From Microcella sp. (GTDB lineage: Bacteria; Actinomycetota; Actinomycetes; Actinomycetales; Microbacteriaceae): 64,000 nucleotides of DNA. The notes under the pieces are model-generated. The model did not search any database. It saw only the letters and a program-made list of their open reading frames with translations, and was not told the origin of the DNA. Within the stretch, counting starts at the first letter, position 1. Every line of letters begins with the position of its first letter. The stretch spans positions 124,001 through 188,000 of the forward strand of contig NZ_JAHHDS010000003.1 in the NCBI RefSeq assembly GCF_019739195.1, written 5' to 3'. Shown here piece by piece: positions 52,433 to 61,957 of the stretch. Position numbers and translations under genes: made by a program.

Positions 52433-53461
52433 TCAGCCGATCGCGTCCGGGTCGGCCGCCTCGGTGAAGTCCGGGAAGAAGAGCGAATCGAGTGCATCGT
52501 CGATGAGCTGCTGATTCGCCACGTCTCCGCTGTCGACGAAGATTGGCCCGATCACCGCGAGCACTGCGCGGTGCTCCTCACCGGGTACCGAGTCGATGTC
52601 GATCACGGTGCGCTCGATCGTGGCTTCGGCGATGGCGATGTCGATGCCCGCGACCTCGGCAAGGATGGCCGCCGTCTCGTCGGGGTTCTCGAGCGCCCAG
52701 AGGCGAGCCTTCTCGTACGCGTTCACGACGAGCTGCGCGAGATCGGGGTGGTTCGTGATGAAGTCCTCCGTCGCGTTGAGGAACCCGTACGAGTTGAACG
52801 ACACGTTGTCGTAGATGATCTCGGAGGCGCCATTGGCGACCGACGTCGACAGCAGCGGGTCGAGGCCTGCCCAGGCATCCACTGCTCCCGTCTCGAGCGC
52901 CGTCTTGCCGTCGGCGTGCTGCAGGTTCTGCACGGTGATGTCGTCGAGACCGAGGTCGAACTCGGCGAGCGTCTGCAGCAGGAAGAAGTACGGGTCGGTG
53001 CCCTTCGTGGCCGCAACGTTCGCTCCGACGAGGTCGTCGACCGTGCGGATCTCCGAGCCGGTCGGCACGAGGATCGCCGACCAGTTGGGCTGCGTGTAGA
53101 CATTGATCGTGTGGATCGGGCTGCCGTTCGACCGCGCGAGCAGCGCTGCAGATCCCGCAGTCGAACCGACATCGACTGCACCGGAGCGCAAGAACTCGTT
53201 GGCCTTGTTTGATCCGGCAGACTGCACCCAGGTGACGGCGACATCGTCGCCGAGCTCGGCTTCGAGCCAGCCCTGGTCTTTGATGATGAGGCTCAGCGGG
53301 TTGTAGGTCGCGAAGTCGACGGTGAGCGTCGTGCTCGACCACTCGGCGCCCTCGACGGGCTCCGCGGCCGGTGCGCCTTCACCGGCGACGCATCCAGTCA
53401 TGGCCATGGCGGCCACGGCGACAGTCGCGGTCAGCAGGGTCGATCGGGTGCGGATGGTCAT
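52433..53461 (-). CDS. ABC transporter substrate-binding lipoprotein, SsuA/NMT1-like
   Basis: 342 residues. The signal peptide ends in lipobox AMTGC (Cys24), to be lipidated by Lgt. The mature part has the NMT1/SsuA layout: TVDFATYNPLSLIIKDQGWLE, NEFLRSGAVDVGSTAGSAALLARSNG, DLVGANVAATKGTDPYFFLL and ALETGAVDAWAGLDPLLST. The acidic C-terminal half is normal for an extracellular actinobacterial lipoprotein. A 64-bp gap with a CGGTCGACCG palindrome separates it from the ATPase gene. Confidence 0.9.
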   Translation of the reverse strand: MTIRTRSTLLTATVAVAAMAMTGCVAGEGAPAAEPVEGAEWSSTTLTVDFATYNPLSLIIKDQGWLEAELGDDVAVTWVQSAGSNKANEFLRSGAVDVGSTAGSAALLARSNGSPIHTINVYTQPNWSAILVPTGSEIRTVDDLVGANVAATKGTDPYFFLLQTLAEFDLGLDDITVQNLQHADGKTALETGAVDAWAGLDPLLSTSVANGASEIIYDNVSFNSYGFLNATEDFITNHPDLAQLVVNAYEKARLWALENPDETAAILAEVAGIDIAIAEATIERTVIDIDSVPGEEHRAVLAVIGPIFVDSGDVANQQLIDDALDSLFFPDFTEAADPDAIG

Positions 53462-53525
53462 GGTGGCCTTTCGGTTGTCGGTCGGTCGACCGGTTCGGTA
53501 GTGCGGGTGGTGCGGTCTGGAGGGT

Positions 53526-54341
53526 TCAGTTCGAGTGGTGGCTCGGTACGCCCAGAGCGTCGAGCAGTCGAGCGCGCAGTCGCGCGAGCACGACCGAACC
53601 GCGGTCTCGAGGCCGTGCGCCCGGCACGTCGAGGATCATGCTGATGGTGGCGCCGGGCCGATCGGCGCGAGTGCCGAGCAGGACGATGCGGTCTGCGACG
53701 GCGAGAGCCTCATCGACATCATGAGTCACGAGGACGATGGTCGCGGGCTCAGCGCGATGGATGTCGACGAGCAGGTCTTGCATGGTCAGGCGCGTGAGCG
53801 CGTCGAGCGCTCCGAACGGCTCGTCGAGCAGCAGCACACCTGGGCCCCGCGCGAGTGCTCGGGCGAGCGAAACGCGCTGCGCCATACCCCCCGAGATCTG
53901 GCGGGGCTTGAGCGCGGCGGCTGCCGTCAACTGCACCAGGTCGAGCAGCTCGGCCACGCGCTCACGTCCGGCCGTGCGCTCCGTGCCGCGGGGCAGCCCG
54001 AGTTCGACATTGCGCGCCACGGTGCGCCACGGCAGCAGTCGCGGCTCTTGGAAGGCGACCGCGCACCGCTGATCGGCCGCGGCCACAGCGGTGCCGTCGA
54101 TGGTCAAACTGCCGGCGGTCGGGCGGTCGAGACCGCTGATCTGGCGCAGCAGTGTCGACTTACCGCAGCCGGAAGGGCCGAGCAGGGCGACGATCTCACC
54201 GGGCGCGATGGAGAGATCGATATCGCGCAGCACGAGCCGGGCATCCTGCCCCTGCGGTGCCGGGAACTCGCGACCCACGCCGCGCAGCGCGACCGGCAGC
54301 GCCGGGGCAGCGGTCTCGGAGCGGGACGTGGTGATCGACAT
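53526..54341 (-). CDS. ABC transporter ATP-binding protein, SsuB/TauB type
   Basis: 271 residues. Walker A LLGPSGCGKSTLL, Q-loop VAFQEPRLLPWRTV, signature ISGGMAQRVSLARAL, Walker B LLLDEPFGALD and the H-loop VTHDVDEAL are all intact and typical of the sulfonate/nitrate/taurine ATPases. The frame is open 21 codons further, but ATG 54341 lies exactly 6 nt after a TACGGT -10 box with a TTGTCC -35, so the mRNA should be leaderless from this ATG. It is the first gene of the three-gene operon. Confidence 0.92.
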   Translation of the reverse strand: MSITTSRSETAAPALPVALRGVGREFPAPQGQDARLVLRDIDLSIAPGEIVALLGPSGCGKSTLLRQISGLDRPTAGSLTIDGTAVAAADQRCAVAFQEPRLLPWRTVARNVELGLPRGTERTAGRERVAELLDLVQLTAAAALKPRQISGGMAQRVSLARALARGPGVLLLDEPFGALDALTRLTMQDLLVDIHRAEPATIVLVTHDVDEALAVADRIVLLGTRADRPGATISMILDVPGARPRDRGSVVLARLRARLLDALGVPSHHSN

Positions 54342-54347
54342 GACGCC

Positions 54348-54377
54348 ACCGTATGAGCACGCCCGCGACGCGGACAA
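54348..54377 (-). promoter_or_regulatory. Predicted promoter of the sulfonate-type ABC operon (leaderless)
   Basis: TTGTCC (54372-54377), 18-bp spacer, TACGGT (54348-54353), then 6 nt to the ATG. This is the best complete example of the leaderless pattern in the window. Confidence 0.6.
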
Positions 54378-54390
54378 ACCGTGCGGAAAC

Positions 54391-54420
54391 GTGACGACAC
54401 GCAACGAAACACAGCGTCAC
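54391..54420. repeat. Inverted repeat upstream of the sulfonate-type ABC promoter
   Basis: GTGACG at 54391-54396 is mirrored by CGTCAC at 54415-54420, 18 bp apart, just upstream of the -35. It has the layout of an operator for a dimeric activator or repressor, but no regulator gene is adjacent. Confidence 0.4.
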
Positions 54421-54424
54421 ATGA

Positions 54425-55288
54425 CTACACGAGCGCCTTCGCGCTGAGGGCCGGCGCGCCTGAGATCACGCGATGGCGCACTGCCGCCGAGATCTGGTCG
54501 ACGATGATCGTCACCACGATGATCACGACGAGGGTGATGCCGATGCGGTCCCAGTCGCGCCGTTCGAACACTTGCGCGAGTAGCGAACCGATGCCACCCG
54601 CGCCGAGCACGCCGAGAATAGCGCTCGCACGAATGTTGATCTCGAAGCGGTAGAGCCAGAAGGCGATGACCTCGGGCAGGATCTGCGGCACGACGGCCCA
54701 GCGCAGCTTCTGTAGCGTGCTGGCGCCTGCGGCGGTCAAGGCCTCTCCCGGTCCGCGCGGCACCGATTCGATCGCTTCTGCCGTGAGCTTTCCGAGAGTG
54801 CCCACCGAGCCGACGCCGATCGCGAGGGCCCCTGCAAGCGGACCGAGGCCGAAGATCGGGAGCATGATCGCGATCGCGAGCACCAGTTCGGGAATCGCCC
54901 GCAGAATATTCAAGATCTGCCGCGTCAGGAAGACCGCCCATCGCGGAGCGACCGTCGACGCCGCGATGAAGGCGATCGGAAACGACAGCACGGCTCCGAT
55001 GACGGTGCCCACCCAGGCGATCTGCAGCGACTCGACCATCAGGCGCAGCGCGTCGCCCCAGTAGGTCAGGTTCGGCTCGACGAAGGGGTTCTGGACGACG
55101 CCGCCGATCATGAGCTGCCCGTACGTGATCGACAGTGCCGGCAGGTCGAGAAGGCGATCCCAGCGCGCATCGATGACCACGATGCAGATCAGGATGATGG
55201 CGAGCACTCCGAGCTGCGTCAGCGTGTAGCGGAGTCGGCTCGGTGCCGAGGGGCGGGGCGGGGCACTCCGGCGCGGTTCGACGCTCAC
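54425..55288 (-). CDS. phnE: Phosphonate-type ABC transporter permease (second)
   Basis: 287 residues, six membrane segments after a Pro/Arg-rich N-terminus. The conserved loop ESVPRGPGEALTAAGASTLQKLRWAVVPQILPEVIAFWLYRFEINIRASAILGVLGAGGIG marks the PhnE family. The frame runs upstream over its partner, but GTG 55288 overlaps the first phnE stop (GTGA). Two unequal PhnE proteins probably form a heterodimeric channel. Confidence 0.9.
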   Translation of the reverse strand: MSVEPRRSAPPRPSAPSRLRYTLTQLGVLAIILICIVVIDARWDRLLDLPALSITYGQLMIGGVVQNPFVEPNLTYWGDALRLMVESLQIAWVGTVIGAVLSFPIAFIAASTVAPRWAVFLTRQILNILRAIPELVLAIAIMLPIFGLGPLAGALAIGVGSVGTLGKLTAEAIESVPRGPGEALTAAGASTLQKLRWAVVPQILPEVIAFWLYRFEINIRASAILGVLGAGGIGSLLAQVFERRDWDRIGITLVVIIVVTIIVDQISAAVRHRVISGAPALSAKALV

Positions 55289-56087
55289 ATCAGCCTCCGC
55301 CTCAGCCACTGAGAGAGCAGGTCGATCGAGAACACGACGATGAAGAGCAGCACGATGATCGCCGAGACGTTCGAGTAGTTGAACCGCGCGAACTCGACGC
55401 TGAGCGTCGAGCCGATGCCGCCCGCGCCGACGATGCCGAGCACCACCGAAGCGCGAATATTCAGTTCGAAGACGTACAGCGAGTACGAGAGGTAGTTCGG
55501 CAGTATCTGCGGCACGACCGCGAACTGCGCCGTCTGCGCGGGCCTGGCACCTGAAGCGGCGGCGGCTTCGAGCGGACCCCGGTCGATCGCGTCGATCGTC
55601 TCGCTGGTCAGCTTTGCGATGATGCCGATGTTGAACATGATGAGGGCGAGCACGCCTGCCAGTGTGCCGACCCCGACGAGGGCGACGAACAGCAGTCCGT
55701 AGCCGACGTCGGGCAGCGAGCGCACGATGGAGAGGAAGATCTTGGCGGCGCGGTAGACGAACGCGTTGCTCATGGTCACTCGCGAGGCCAGCATCGCCAT
55801 TCCGAGCCCGATCGCGCATCCGACCGCCGTCGCGATCACCGCGATCGCGAGCGTGTCGAGGAAGGGCGAGATCGTGCGGCCGATGAACGACCAGTTCGGG
55901 GCCAGGAACTCTTGAATGATGAACCAGCCGCGGCCCCAATCGGTCCAGAGCGGGGAGAGGTCGAACGAGATGCCGGCTCCCGCCCAGACCGTGATGGCGA
56001 CGACGACCACGATCGCGATGTAGGTGCTCGGCCGAGTGCGCGGTCGCGGTGGCCGTGCGGGCGACACCGGTCGTTCGACGACGGTCG

Positions 56088-56091
<4 letters not shown>
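55285..56091 (-). CDS. phnE: Phosphonate-type ABC transporter permease (first)
   Basis: 268 residues, six membrane segments. The family loop reads DAIDRGPLEAAAASGARPAQTAQFAVVPQILPNYLSYSLYVFELNIRASVVLGIVGAGGIG, clearly homologous to but divergent from the second permease. GTG 56091 overlaps the phnC stop, and its own stop overlaps the next permease. Confidence 0.92.
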
Positions 56092-56897
<806 letters not shown>

Positions 56898-56926
56898 CGC
56901 GTGCTCCAGTTCGTCGTCGAAACAGG

Positions 56927-56960
56927 ATCGGGGCCGGGTCGTGGGTGACCCGGCCCCGAT
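56927..56960 (-). terminator. Strong hairpin between phnD and phnC
   Basis: 14-bp perfect stem (56927-56940 with 56947-56960) around a 6-nt loop, 10 bp after the phnD stop and 30 bp before the phnC start. It probably stabilises phnD mRNA and partly ends transcription, giving more binding protein than transporter. Confidence 0.7.
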
Positions 56961-56969
56961 TCGACCGTA

Positions 56970-57953
56970 CTACTCGCCGAAGTTGGCCTCGACCTGACGC
57001 GCTGCGTCGAGTGCGGCGAGGTCGGCGGGCACGAGCCCCTCGATGTTGTAGACCGCGTCGAGAGCGGCGAGCCCTTCTTCTGACTCAGCGATCGCGAGGA
57101 AGGCCGCCGTGATCGCGTCTTGCAGGTCTTGGGGCAGGTCTCCGCCGACAGCGACGCCGTCGTTCGGAATGTTCGTCGACCACGCGAAGACGACGACGTC
57201 GGTGCCGACAGTGGGCAGTTCCTCGACCACGTTGCCGCGAGCGTCGTTGAAGCTCACACCCACCGCGGCATCGCCTCGGGCGACCGAGAGCACCGAGTTG
57301 GGGTGCCCACCGGCGAAGAACGCGCCGCTGAGGTCGAACGGGTCGAGACCGGCCTCTTGCAGCTGGGTGGCCGGGTAGTAGTAGCCCGAGGCCGAGCCCT
57401 CGTCGACGAACGAGATGATCTCATCCTGGGCGATATTGGCGAGAGCCTCATCGCCGACCGGACCCGACTCGGCGGTGTCGACTCCGTTGCAGAACGCGAA
57501 GCCGTCGTCGTCGACGACGACCTCGGTCGTGCAGAAGCGATCGGGGTCGTTCGTGAACCACTGCGTGACGTACGTGCTCGAGCCGAAGCGCACAGACTGC
57601 AGAATCGGAACCGCGCCGGCCTGGTCGGCCGCCTGCACGAGCGCGATCGGGCCGAACATTCCGATCTGGGCCTGTCCCGACTGCATGGCCACGACGAGCG
57701 CGTTGTAGCTGTCAGTGACCTCCGTGGTCACGGGGATACCCAGCTCGGCGGTGAGCAACTCGCCGAGCACCTCGGCATCGAGCACGAGCTGGTCGACTTC
57801 TTGGGAGGGCACGAGGCCGAGCACGAGCTCATCGGGCCATTCGGTGCCGGCGGCGTCTTCTTCGGGGGCAGCGTCGGTCGCGCACGCGGCGAGACTGAGG
57901 GCGAGGGCCGAGGCGGCCGCGAGGGCGCCGAGGCGACGGAATGAGGTCTTCAC
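56970..57953 (-). CDS. phnD: Phosphonate/phosphite-type ABC substrate-binding lipoprotein
   Basis: 327 residues. Signal peptide with lipobox LAAC (Cys24). The mature protein has the PhnD pattern: VLGLVPSQEVDQLVLDAEVLGELL, then SYNALVVAMQSGQAQIGMFGPIALVQA, DEGSASGYYYPATQL and AVGVSFNDARGNV. Two Cys (in RFCTTE and FAFCNG) may form a disulfide. The ligand could be phosphonate, phosphite or phosphate ester; no phosphonate-cleaving enzyme is in the window apart from an uncharacterised HAD protein. AAGGAG lies 6 nt before GTG 57953, and a promoter with an upstream PHO-like box precedes it. Confidence 0.92.
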   Translation of the reverse strand: MKTSFRRLGALAAASALALSLAACATDAAPEEDAAGTEWPDELVLGLVPSQEVDQLVLDAEVLGELLTAELGIPVTTEVTDSYNALVVAMQSGQAQIGMFGPIALVQAADQAGAVPILQSVRFGSSTYVTQWFTNDPDRFCTTEVVVDDDGFAFCNGVDTAESGPVGDEALANIAQDEIISFVDEGSASGYYYPATQLQEAGLDPFDLSGAFFAGGHPNSVLSVARGDAAVGVSFNDARGNVVEELPTVGTDVVVFAWSTNIPNDGVAVGGDLPQDLQDAITAAFLAIAESEEGLAALDAVYNIEGLVPADLAALDAARQVEANFGE

Positions 57954-58024
57954 TGTGAGCTCCTTGTGGTGTCGATGCAGGAAGGTGGCGAGCGACGCTC
58001 CTGGTGGGCGCGCCGTTCCCCCTC

Positions 58025-58053
58025 ACGGTAACCCCTCATTCGGGGGTGGTCGA
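58025..58053 (-). promoter_or_regulatory. Predicted phnD promoter
   Basis: TCGACC (58048-58053), 17-bp spacer, TACCGT (58025-58030). The spacer contains a CCCC-N6-GGGG inverted repeat. Transcription from here gives a leader of about 65 nt before phnD. Confidence 0.5.
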
Positions 58054-58078
58054 GTGATAGTGCGTTTCGGGATGAGGA

Positions 58079-58100
58079 TGTTTACGCGCTGTTCACGCGC
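58079..58100 (+). promoter_or_regulatory. PHO-box-like 11-bp direct repeat upstream of phnD
   Basis: Two adjacent 11-bp units, TGTTTACGCGC and TGTTCACGCGC, differ at one base. The GTTCAC core with 11-bp period matches the direct-repeat units bound by PhoP in Streptomyces. It lies 25 bp upstream of the -35 element and reads on the strand opposite to phnD. It predicts induction of the importer by phosphate limitation. Confidence 0.6.
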
Positions 58101-58123
58101 GACCCCTGAACGTCGAAACGCCT

Positions 58124-58783
58124 TCAGATCTGGTGGAGCAATGCCTGAACATTCCCTGCACGCCAGGTCGGAACAGCCTGGGGCTGGGGGTGGCGTTCGA
58201 TAAGCCCGGTCTCTCCCCTGACCGCGTGCACCGGCGCGAGGTCGTTGATCCAGATGTCTCCGAGCGAGACGACGCGGCTCCAGCGACGCGCGTCGAGATC
58301 GCCGCCGGGTGCCAGGAGAGCCTCGAGTCCGCCTGGCTTCGCGGCGTCGCCGATGATCGTGTCGAGCACAGTGTCGAGCCCGAGTCGCGCGGTGAGCGTC
58401 ACCGTGCTCGCGAGCGGCGAGTTCGTCACGAGCACTCGGTGCCAACCCTGCATCGCCCCGAGGCGATCGATCACCCCGTCCGGGGTGGAGATCTCAATAT
58501 GGCCAGCATCGAGCTCGGCGCGCCCGCGCAGAAAAGCAGCCGTCATCGCTCCGCGTTCGAGTCCGCGCTCACGAGCCCATGTCGCCACCGCCGTGTAGGC
58601 GTCGGCGCAGCCCTCGAACGGCGTGCCCAGCTCGCCCTGCAGAAAACGATCGAGGGGGTCGAGCAGGTCGACGGCAGCGGCACCCGCCGTCGAGGCCACC
58701 TCCCGGGCGAACGCGCGCACTGGCCCGTCGCCGAGGCACAGCGTGCCATCGAAGTCGAGAATCAGCAGCCGGTCGGCCATCAC
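58124..58783 (-). CDS. HAD-superfamily hydrolase
   Basis: 219 residues. Motif I is ILDFDGTL (nucleophile Asp10, acid Asp12), motif II VLVTNS, a lysine in GDAAKPGG (motif III position) and motif IV SLGDIWINDLAPV, so a phosphatase-type HAD with a helical cap (~20-90). The substrate is unknown. The GTG start at 58783 overlaps the nusB stop (GTGA; ATG 58780 is also possible), so it is in the nusB transcript. It ends ~24 bp from the PHO-like box of the phosphonate importer, and a link to phosphorus scavenging is only suggestive. Confidence 0.85.
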   Translation of the reverse strand: MMADRLLILDFDGTLCLGDGPVRAFAREVASTAGAAAVDLLDPLDRFLQGELGTPFEGCADAYTAVATWARERGLERGAMTAAFLRGRAELDAGHIEISTPDGVIDRLGAMQGWHRVLVTNSPLASTVTLTARLGLDTVLDTIIGDAAKPGGLEALLAPGGDLDARRWSRVVSLGDIWINDLAPVHAVRGETGLIERHPQPQAVPTWRAGNVQALLHQI

Positions 58784-59196
58784 GCCCGAGCGGTCTCGGC
58801 GATCGATCCGAGCAGACCGTTGACGAACGGCGCGCTGTCATCGGTCGAGAGCACGCTCGCGAGCTCCATCGCCTCGGCGATGGCCACGGCCGTCGGAATC
58901 TCGGGGTTGTGCTGCAGCTCCCACGTGGCGAGTCGCAGGATCGCGCGGTCGACGATGGGCATGCGGGCGAGCGTCCAGCCCACGGCGTGCTGCTCGATCA
59001 CCGCATCGATCTCTGCCCGGTGCTCGTCGACCCCGCGCACGATCTGCTCGGCGTAGGGCCAGCTCGACGCGCGTTGCGGGAGCGCCGCGGCGCGGCGGGT
59101 CTCCTCGTCGAGCACCGCAGCGATCGGCACCTGGCGCACGTCTGCGATGTACAGCATGTCGAGCGCGCGTTTGCGTGCCTTGCTGCGGGCGCTCAC
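58780..59196 (-). CDS. nusB: Transcription antitermination factor NusB
   Basis: 138 residues, all-alpha. The N-terminal SKARKRALDMLYIADV binds boxA RNA, and IVDRAILRLATWEL and ALASVL-like ELASVLSTDDSAPFVNGLLGSIA are the C-terminal hallmarks. It acts with NusE in rRNA antitermination. The GTG start shares one base with the efp stop. Confidence 0.94.
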   Translation of the reverse strand: MSARSKARKRALDMLYIADVRQVPIAAVLDEETRRAAALPQRASSWPYAEQIVRGVDEHRAEIDAVIEQHAVGWTLARMPIVDRAILRLATWELQHNPEIPTAVAIAEAMELASVLSTDDSAPFVNGLLGSIAETARA

Positions 59197-59759
59197 TACT
59201 CGTTCACGCGACCGAGGTAGTCGCCAGAGCGCGTGTCGACCTTGACCTTCGTGCCGGTCTCGAGAAACAGCGGAACCTGAATCTCGTAGCCCGTCTCGAG
59301 CGTCGCGGGCTTGGTGCCGCCCGTCGAGCGGTCGCCCTGCAGGCCGGGTTCGGTGTAGGTGACCTCGAGCACGACCGAGGCCGGCAGGTCGAGGTAGAGC
59401 GCTGCGCCCTCGTGCATCGCGATCGTCACCTGCTGGTTCTCGAGCATGAAGTTCGCGGCATCACCGACGACGGTCGCGGGCACGGTGACCTGCTCGTAGT
59501 CGGTCGTGTCCATGAAGACGTAGTCGGCGCCGTCCTGGTACAGGTACGAGTAGTCGCGTCGGTCCACCGTCGCGAAGTCGACCTTGGTGCCAGCGTTGAA
59601 GGTCTTGTCGACGACCTTGCCGCTCATGACGTTGCGCATCTTGGTGCGCACGAACGCGCCGCCCTTGCCCGGCTTGACGTGCTGGAACTCGATGACGTTC
59701 CACAACTGGCCGTCGAGATTGAGCACGCTGCCGTTCTTGATGTCGTTCGTGGTCGCCAT
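59196..59759 (-). CDS. efp: Elongation factor P
   Basis: 187 residues, three beta-barrel domains. It relieves ribosome stalling at polyproline. The tip loop reads [12 protein letters not shown] with Lys32 at the position modified in other bacteria; the modification genes epmA/epmB are not nearby, as usual for actinobacteria. The C-terminal signature [28 protein letters not shown] is complete. The frame is open 16 codons further upstream, but ATG 59759 is the family start. A TAGACT -10-like box is at 59823-59828. Confidence 0.96.
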   Translation of the reverse strand: MATTNDIKNGSVLNLDGQLWNVIEFQHVKPGKGGAFVRTKMRNVMSGKVVDKTFNAGTKVDFATVDRRDYSYLYQDGADYVFMDTTDYEQVTVPATVVGDAANFMLENQQVTIAMHEGAALYLDLPASVVLEVTYTEPGLQGDRSTGGTKPATLETGYEIQVPLFLETGTKVKVDTRSGDYLGRVNE

Positions 59760-59822
59760 GAGTGTGAGGGTTCCGTTCCGGTGGAGAGCAGTCTGTCGGG
59801 CGCGCACTCGCGCCGACCTGGA

Positions 59823-59828
59823 AGTCTA
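59823..59828 (-). promoter_or_regulatory. Candidate -10 element of the efp promoter
   Basis: TAGACT, about 64 nt before the efp ATG, in the gap after aroQ. No convincing -35. Confidence 0.35.
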
Positions 59829-59866
59829 GTCGACAGTGCCCCAGCCCAGCGGGCAGGGGCGGGCAG

Positions 59867-60310
59867 TCAGGCGCCGCGCAGCACTTGAGCGAGCGCGAGC
59901 CGGTACGAGTCGGCACCGAATCCGGCGATGACCCCGGTCGCCACGCCGGAGACCACGCTGTTGTGCCGGAATGCCTCACGGGCGTGCGGGTTCGACAGGT
60001 GCACCTCGATGACGGGCACGCCTGCTTCGGTCACGAGGGCGACCGCGTCACGCAGGGCGTAGCTGTAGTGCGTGAAGGCGGCCGGGTTCAGAATGACGGG
60101 CGTGCGAGCATCCACCGCCTCATGCAGCCAGCCGATCAGCTCTGCCTCGTCGTTCGACTGACGCAGGTCGATCTCGACGCCGCTCGCCTCGGCGGCGAGC
60201 ATCGCGCGGATGTCGTCGAGAGTCTGCGTGCCGTAGACCTCTGGCTCACGAGTGCCCAGTCGATTGAGGTTCGGCCCGTTGAGCACGAGCACTCGAGTCA
60301 CGGCGGTCAT
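59867..60310 (-). CDS. aroQ: 3-dehydroquinate dehydratase, type II
   Basis: 147 residues, the small dodecameric type II enzyme of the shikimate pathway. [19 protein letters not shown] carries the catalytic Arg and Tyr; [33 protein letters not shown] (with the catalytic His) and [13 protein letters not shown] complete the site. ATG 60310 is preferred over a GTG two codons earlier. Confidence 0.95.
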   Translation of the reverse strand: MTAVTRVLVLNGPNLNRLGTREPEVYGTQTLDDIRAMLAAEASGVEIDLRQSNDEAELIGWLHEAVDARTPVILNPAAFTHYSYALRDAVALVTEAGVPVIEVHLSNPHAREAFRHNSVVSGVATGVIAGFGADSYRLALAQVLRGA

Positions 60311-60335
60311 GCGCACAGCCTAGAGGCGCGCGAGG

Positions 60336-61412
60336 TCACTCCCCCACCTCCTGGTAGGCCGCGAAGAGCATCGACTCATCGATGCCGCCCCGCACGCGCG
60401 GGCGGGCGACGTCGTCGAGCACGATGAAGCGCAGCATGCCGGCGCGAGCCTTCTTGTCGCGCTGCATGGTCGCGAGCAGGGTCTTCCACCGGCCGAGCGG
60501 GTACCCCGTCGGCAGGGTCAGCGACGCGAGGATGCGCCGCGTGCGATCGACCTGCTCAGCCGGCAGCGAGCCCGCCAGGTGCGAGAGCTCGGCGGCGAAC
60601 ACCATGCCGATCGCGACGGCCGCGCCGTGCCGCCAGCGATATCGCTCGGCGTGCTCGATCGCGTGTCCGAGCGTGTGGCCGTAGTTCAGAATCTCGCGCT
60701 GGCCCTGCTCGGTGAAGTCATCGCTCACGACGGCCGCCTTGACTCGGATGCTGCGCTCGATCAGTTCGCGGAACACCGGGCTGTGTCGATCGGTCGCGAC
60801 CGAGACATCAGCCTCCAGCAGGTCGAGAATGGCCGGGTCGGCGATGAAGCCGCACTTCACGACTTCGGCGAACCCCGCAAGAATCTCGTTCTGGGGCAGA
60901 CCCTCGAGCAGGTCGAGATCGACGACCACGGCAGCCGGTGCCCAGAAAGCGCCGACGAGGTTCTTGCCTTCCGCCGTATTGATGCCGGTCTTGCCGCCGA
61001 CCGCAGCATCCACCATGCCGAGCACCGTCGTCGGCACCTGGATCACCGGCACACCACGCAGCCAGGTGGCGGCCACGAAGCCCGCCAGATCGGTCGTGGC
61101 TCCCCCTCCCAGGCCGACCACGACATCCGTTCGTGTGAAATCGGTTTGTCCCATGATCTGCCAACAGAAGGCAGCCACCTCGACCCGCTTGGCGCCCTCA
61201 GCGTCGGGCACTTCGGCGAGCAGCACCTCGACACGGCCCGTGAGAAGCTCGCGCAAAGCCTCCGCGTGCGCCGCAAGAGGCGGCGCGTGAATGACCAGCA
61301 ATTTCGCGGCCGTCGGCGGCAGCAGTTCGTCGAACTGCGCGAGCAGACCACGGCCGACAAGCACGTCGTACGTCGGCGGGCCACTCACGGGGATGACGGT
61401 GGTGTCGGTCAT
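60336..61412 (-). CDS. aroB: 3-dehydroquinate synthase
   Basis: 358 residues, NAD- and Zn-dependent. GLGGGATTDLAGFVAATWLRG binds NAD, PTTVLGMVDAAVGGKTGIN and the zinc ligands in AEVVKCG and NYGHTLGHAIEH are clear. ATG 61412 overlaps the aroK stop (ATGA) and gives [11 protein letters not shown]; the further upstream codons of the frame are not conserved. Confidence 0.96.
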   Translation of the reverse strand: MTDTTVIPVSGPPTYDVLVGRGLLAQFDELLPPTAAKLLVIHAPPLAAHAEALRELLTGRVEVLLAEVPDAEGAKRVEVAAFCWQIMGQTDFTRTDVVVGLGGGATTDLAGFVAATWLRGVPVIQVPTTVLGMVDAAVGGKTGINTAEGKNLVGAFWAPAAVVVDLDLLEGLPQNEILAGFAEVVKCGFIADPAILDLLEADVSVATDRHSPVFRELIERSIRVKAAVVSDDFTEQGQREILNYGHTLGHAIEHAERYRWRHGAAVAIGMVFAAELSHLAGSLPAEQVDRTRRILASLTLPTGYPLGRWKTLLATMQRDKKARAGMLRFIVLDDVARPRVRGGIDESMLFAAYQEVGE

Positions 61413-61957
61413 GATCCTCCGGCCGAGACGGCGCGCTCGCGCGTCCACTCGGCGATCTCTTCGGCAATGCGGTCGATGGGCCGCGATGAGGTGTCCCAGG
61501 TCGCGGAAGCGAGCGAGATGTAGGTCGGCATGCGGGTCGCGACGAGGTCGACCCAGGCGCCGATCCCCTCGCGCACGAGCGGCCGCGTCTCGGGGTCGAG
61601 CCGCTCTGCCGCCGCGTCGGCGCTGACCGTGAGCAGCACAACGGGTGCTGAGGCCAGGCCGGCCGCGACGCTCGGGGTCATGACGGCTCCCCCGCCCAGC
61701 GAGACCACGGCGCGCTGCTGCAGCGCTTCTTCGACCGCGTCGGCCTCGATCTTTCGAAAAGCGAGCTCTCCGCGTTCGGCGAAGATCGCCGGAATCGGTC
61801 CGTGCTCGGCCGCGATGATCCGATCGGTGTCGATGAAGGGAGCCTCGAGGATGCGCGCCACGCGCTTGCCCACGCGCGTCTTGCCGGCGGCTGGAGGCCC
61901 GATGAGCACGACCAGCGGGCCGGTCGGGCTGTCTCCCGCTGCTGCCGACTCAGCCAC
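61409..61957 (-). CDS. aroK: Shikimate kinase
   Basis: 182 residues. Walker A GPPAAGKT (20-27), the shikimate-binding [24 protein letters not shown] and GGGAVMTP blocks and a lid RPLVREGI are present. The frame continues upstream into aroC; GTG 61957, 8 bp inside aroC, is the likely start and implies translational coupling. Confidence 0.94.
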   Translation of the reverse strand: MAESAAAGDSPTGPLVVLIGPPAAGKTRVGKRVARILEAPFIDTDRIIAAEHGPIPAIFAERGELAFRKIEADAVEEALQQRAVVSLGGGAVMTPSVAAGLASAPVVLLTVSADAAAERLDPETRPLVREGIGAWVDLVATRMPTYISLASATWDTSSRPIDRIAEEIAEWTRERAVSAGGS

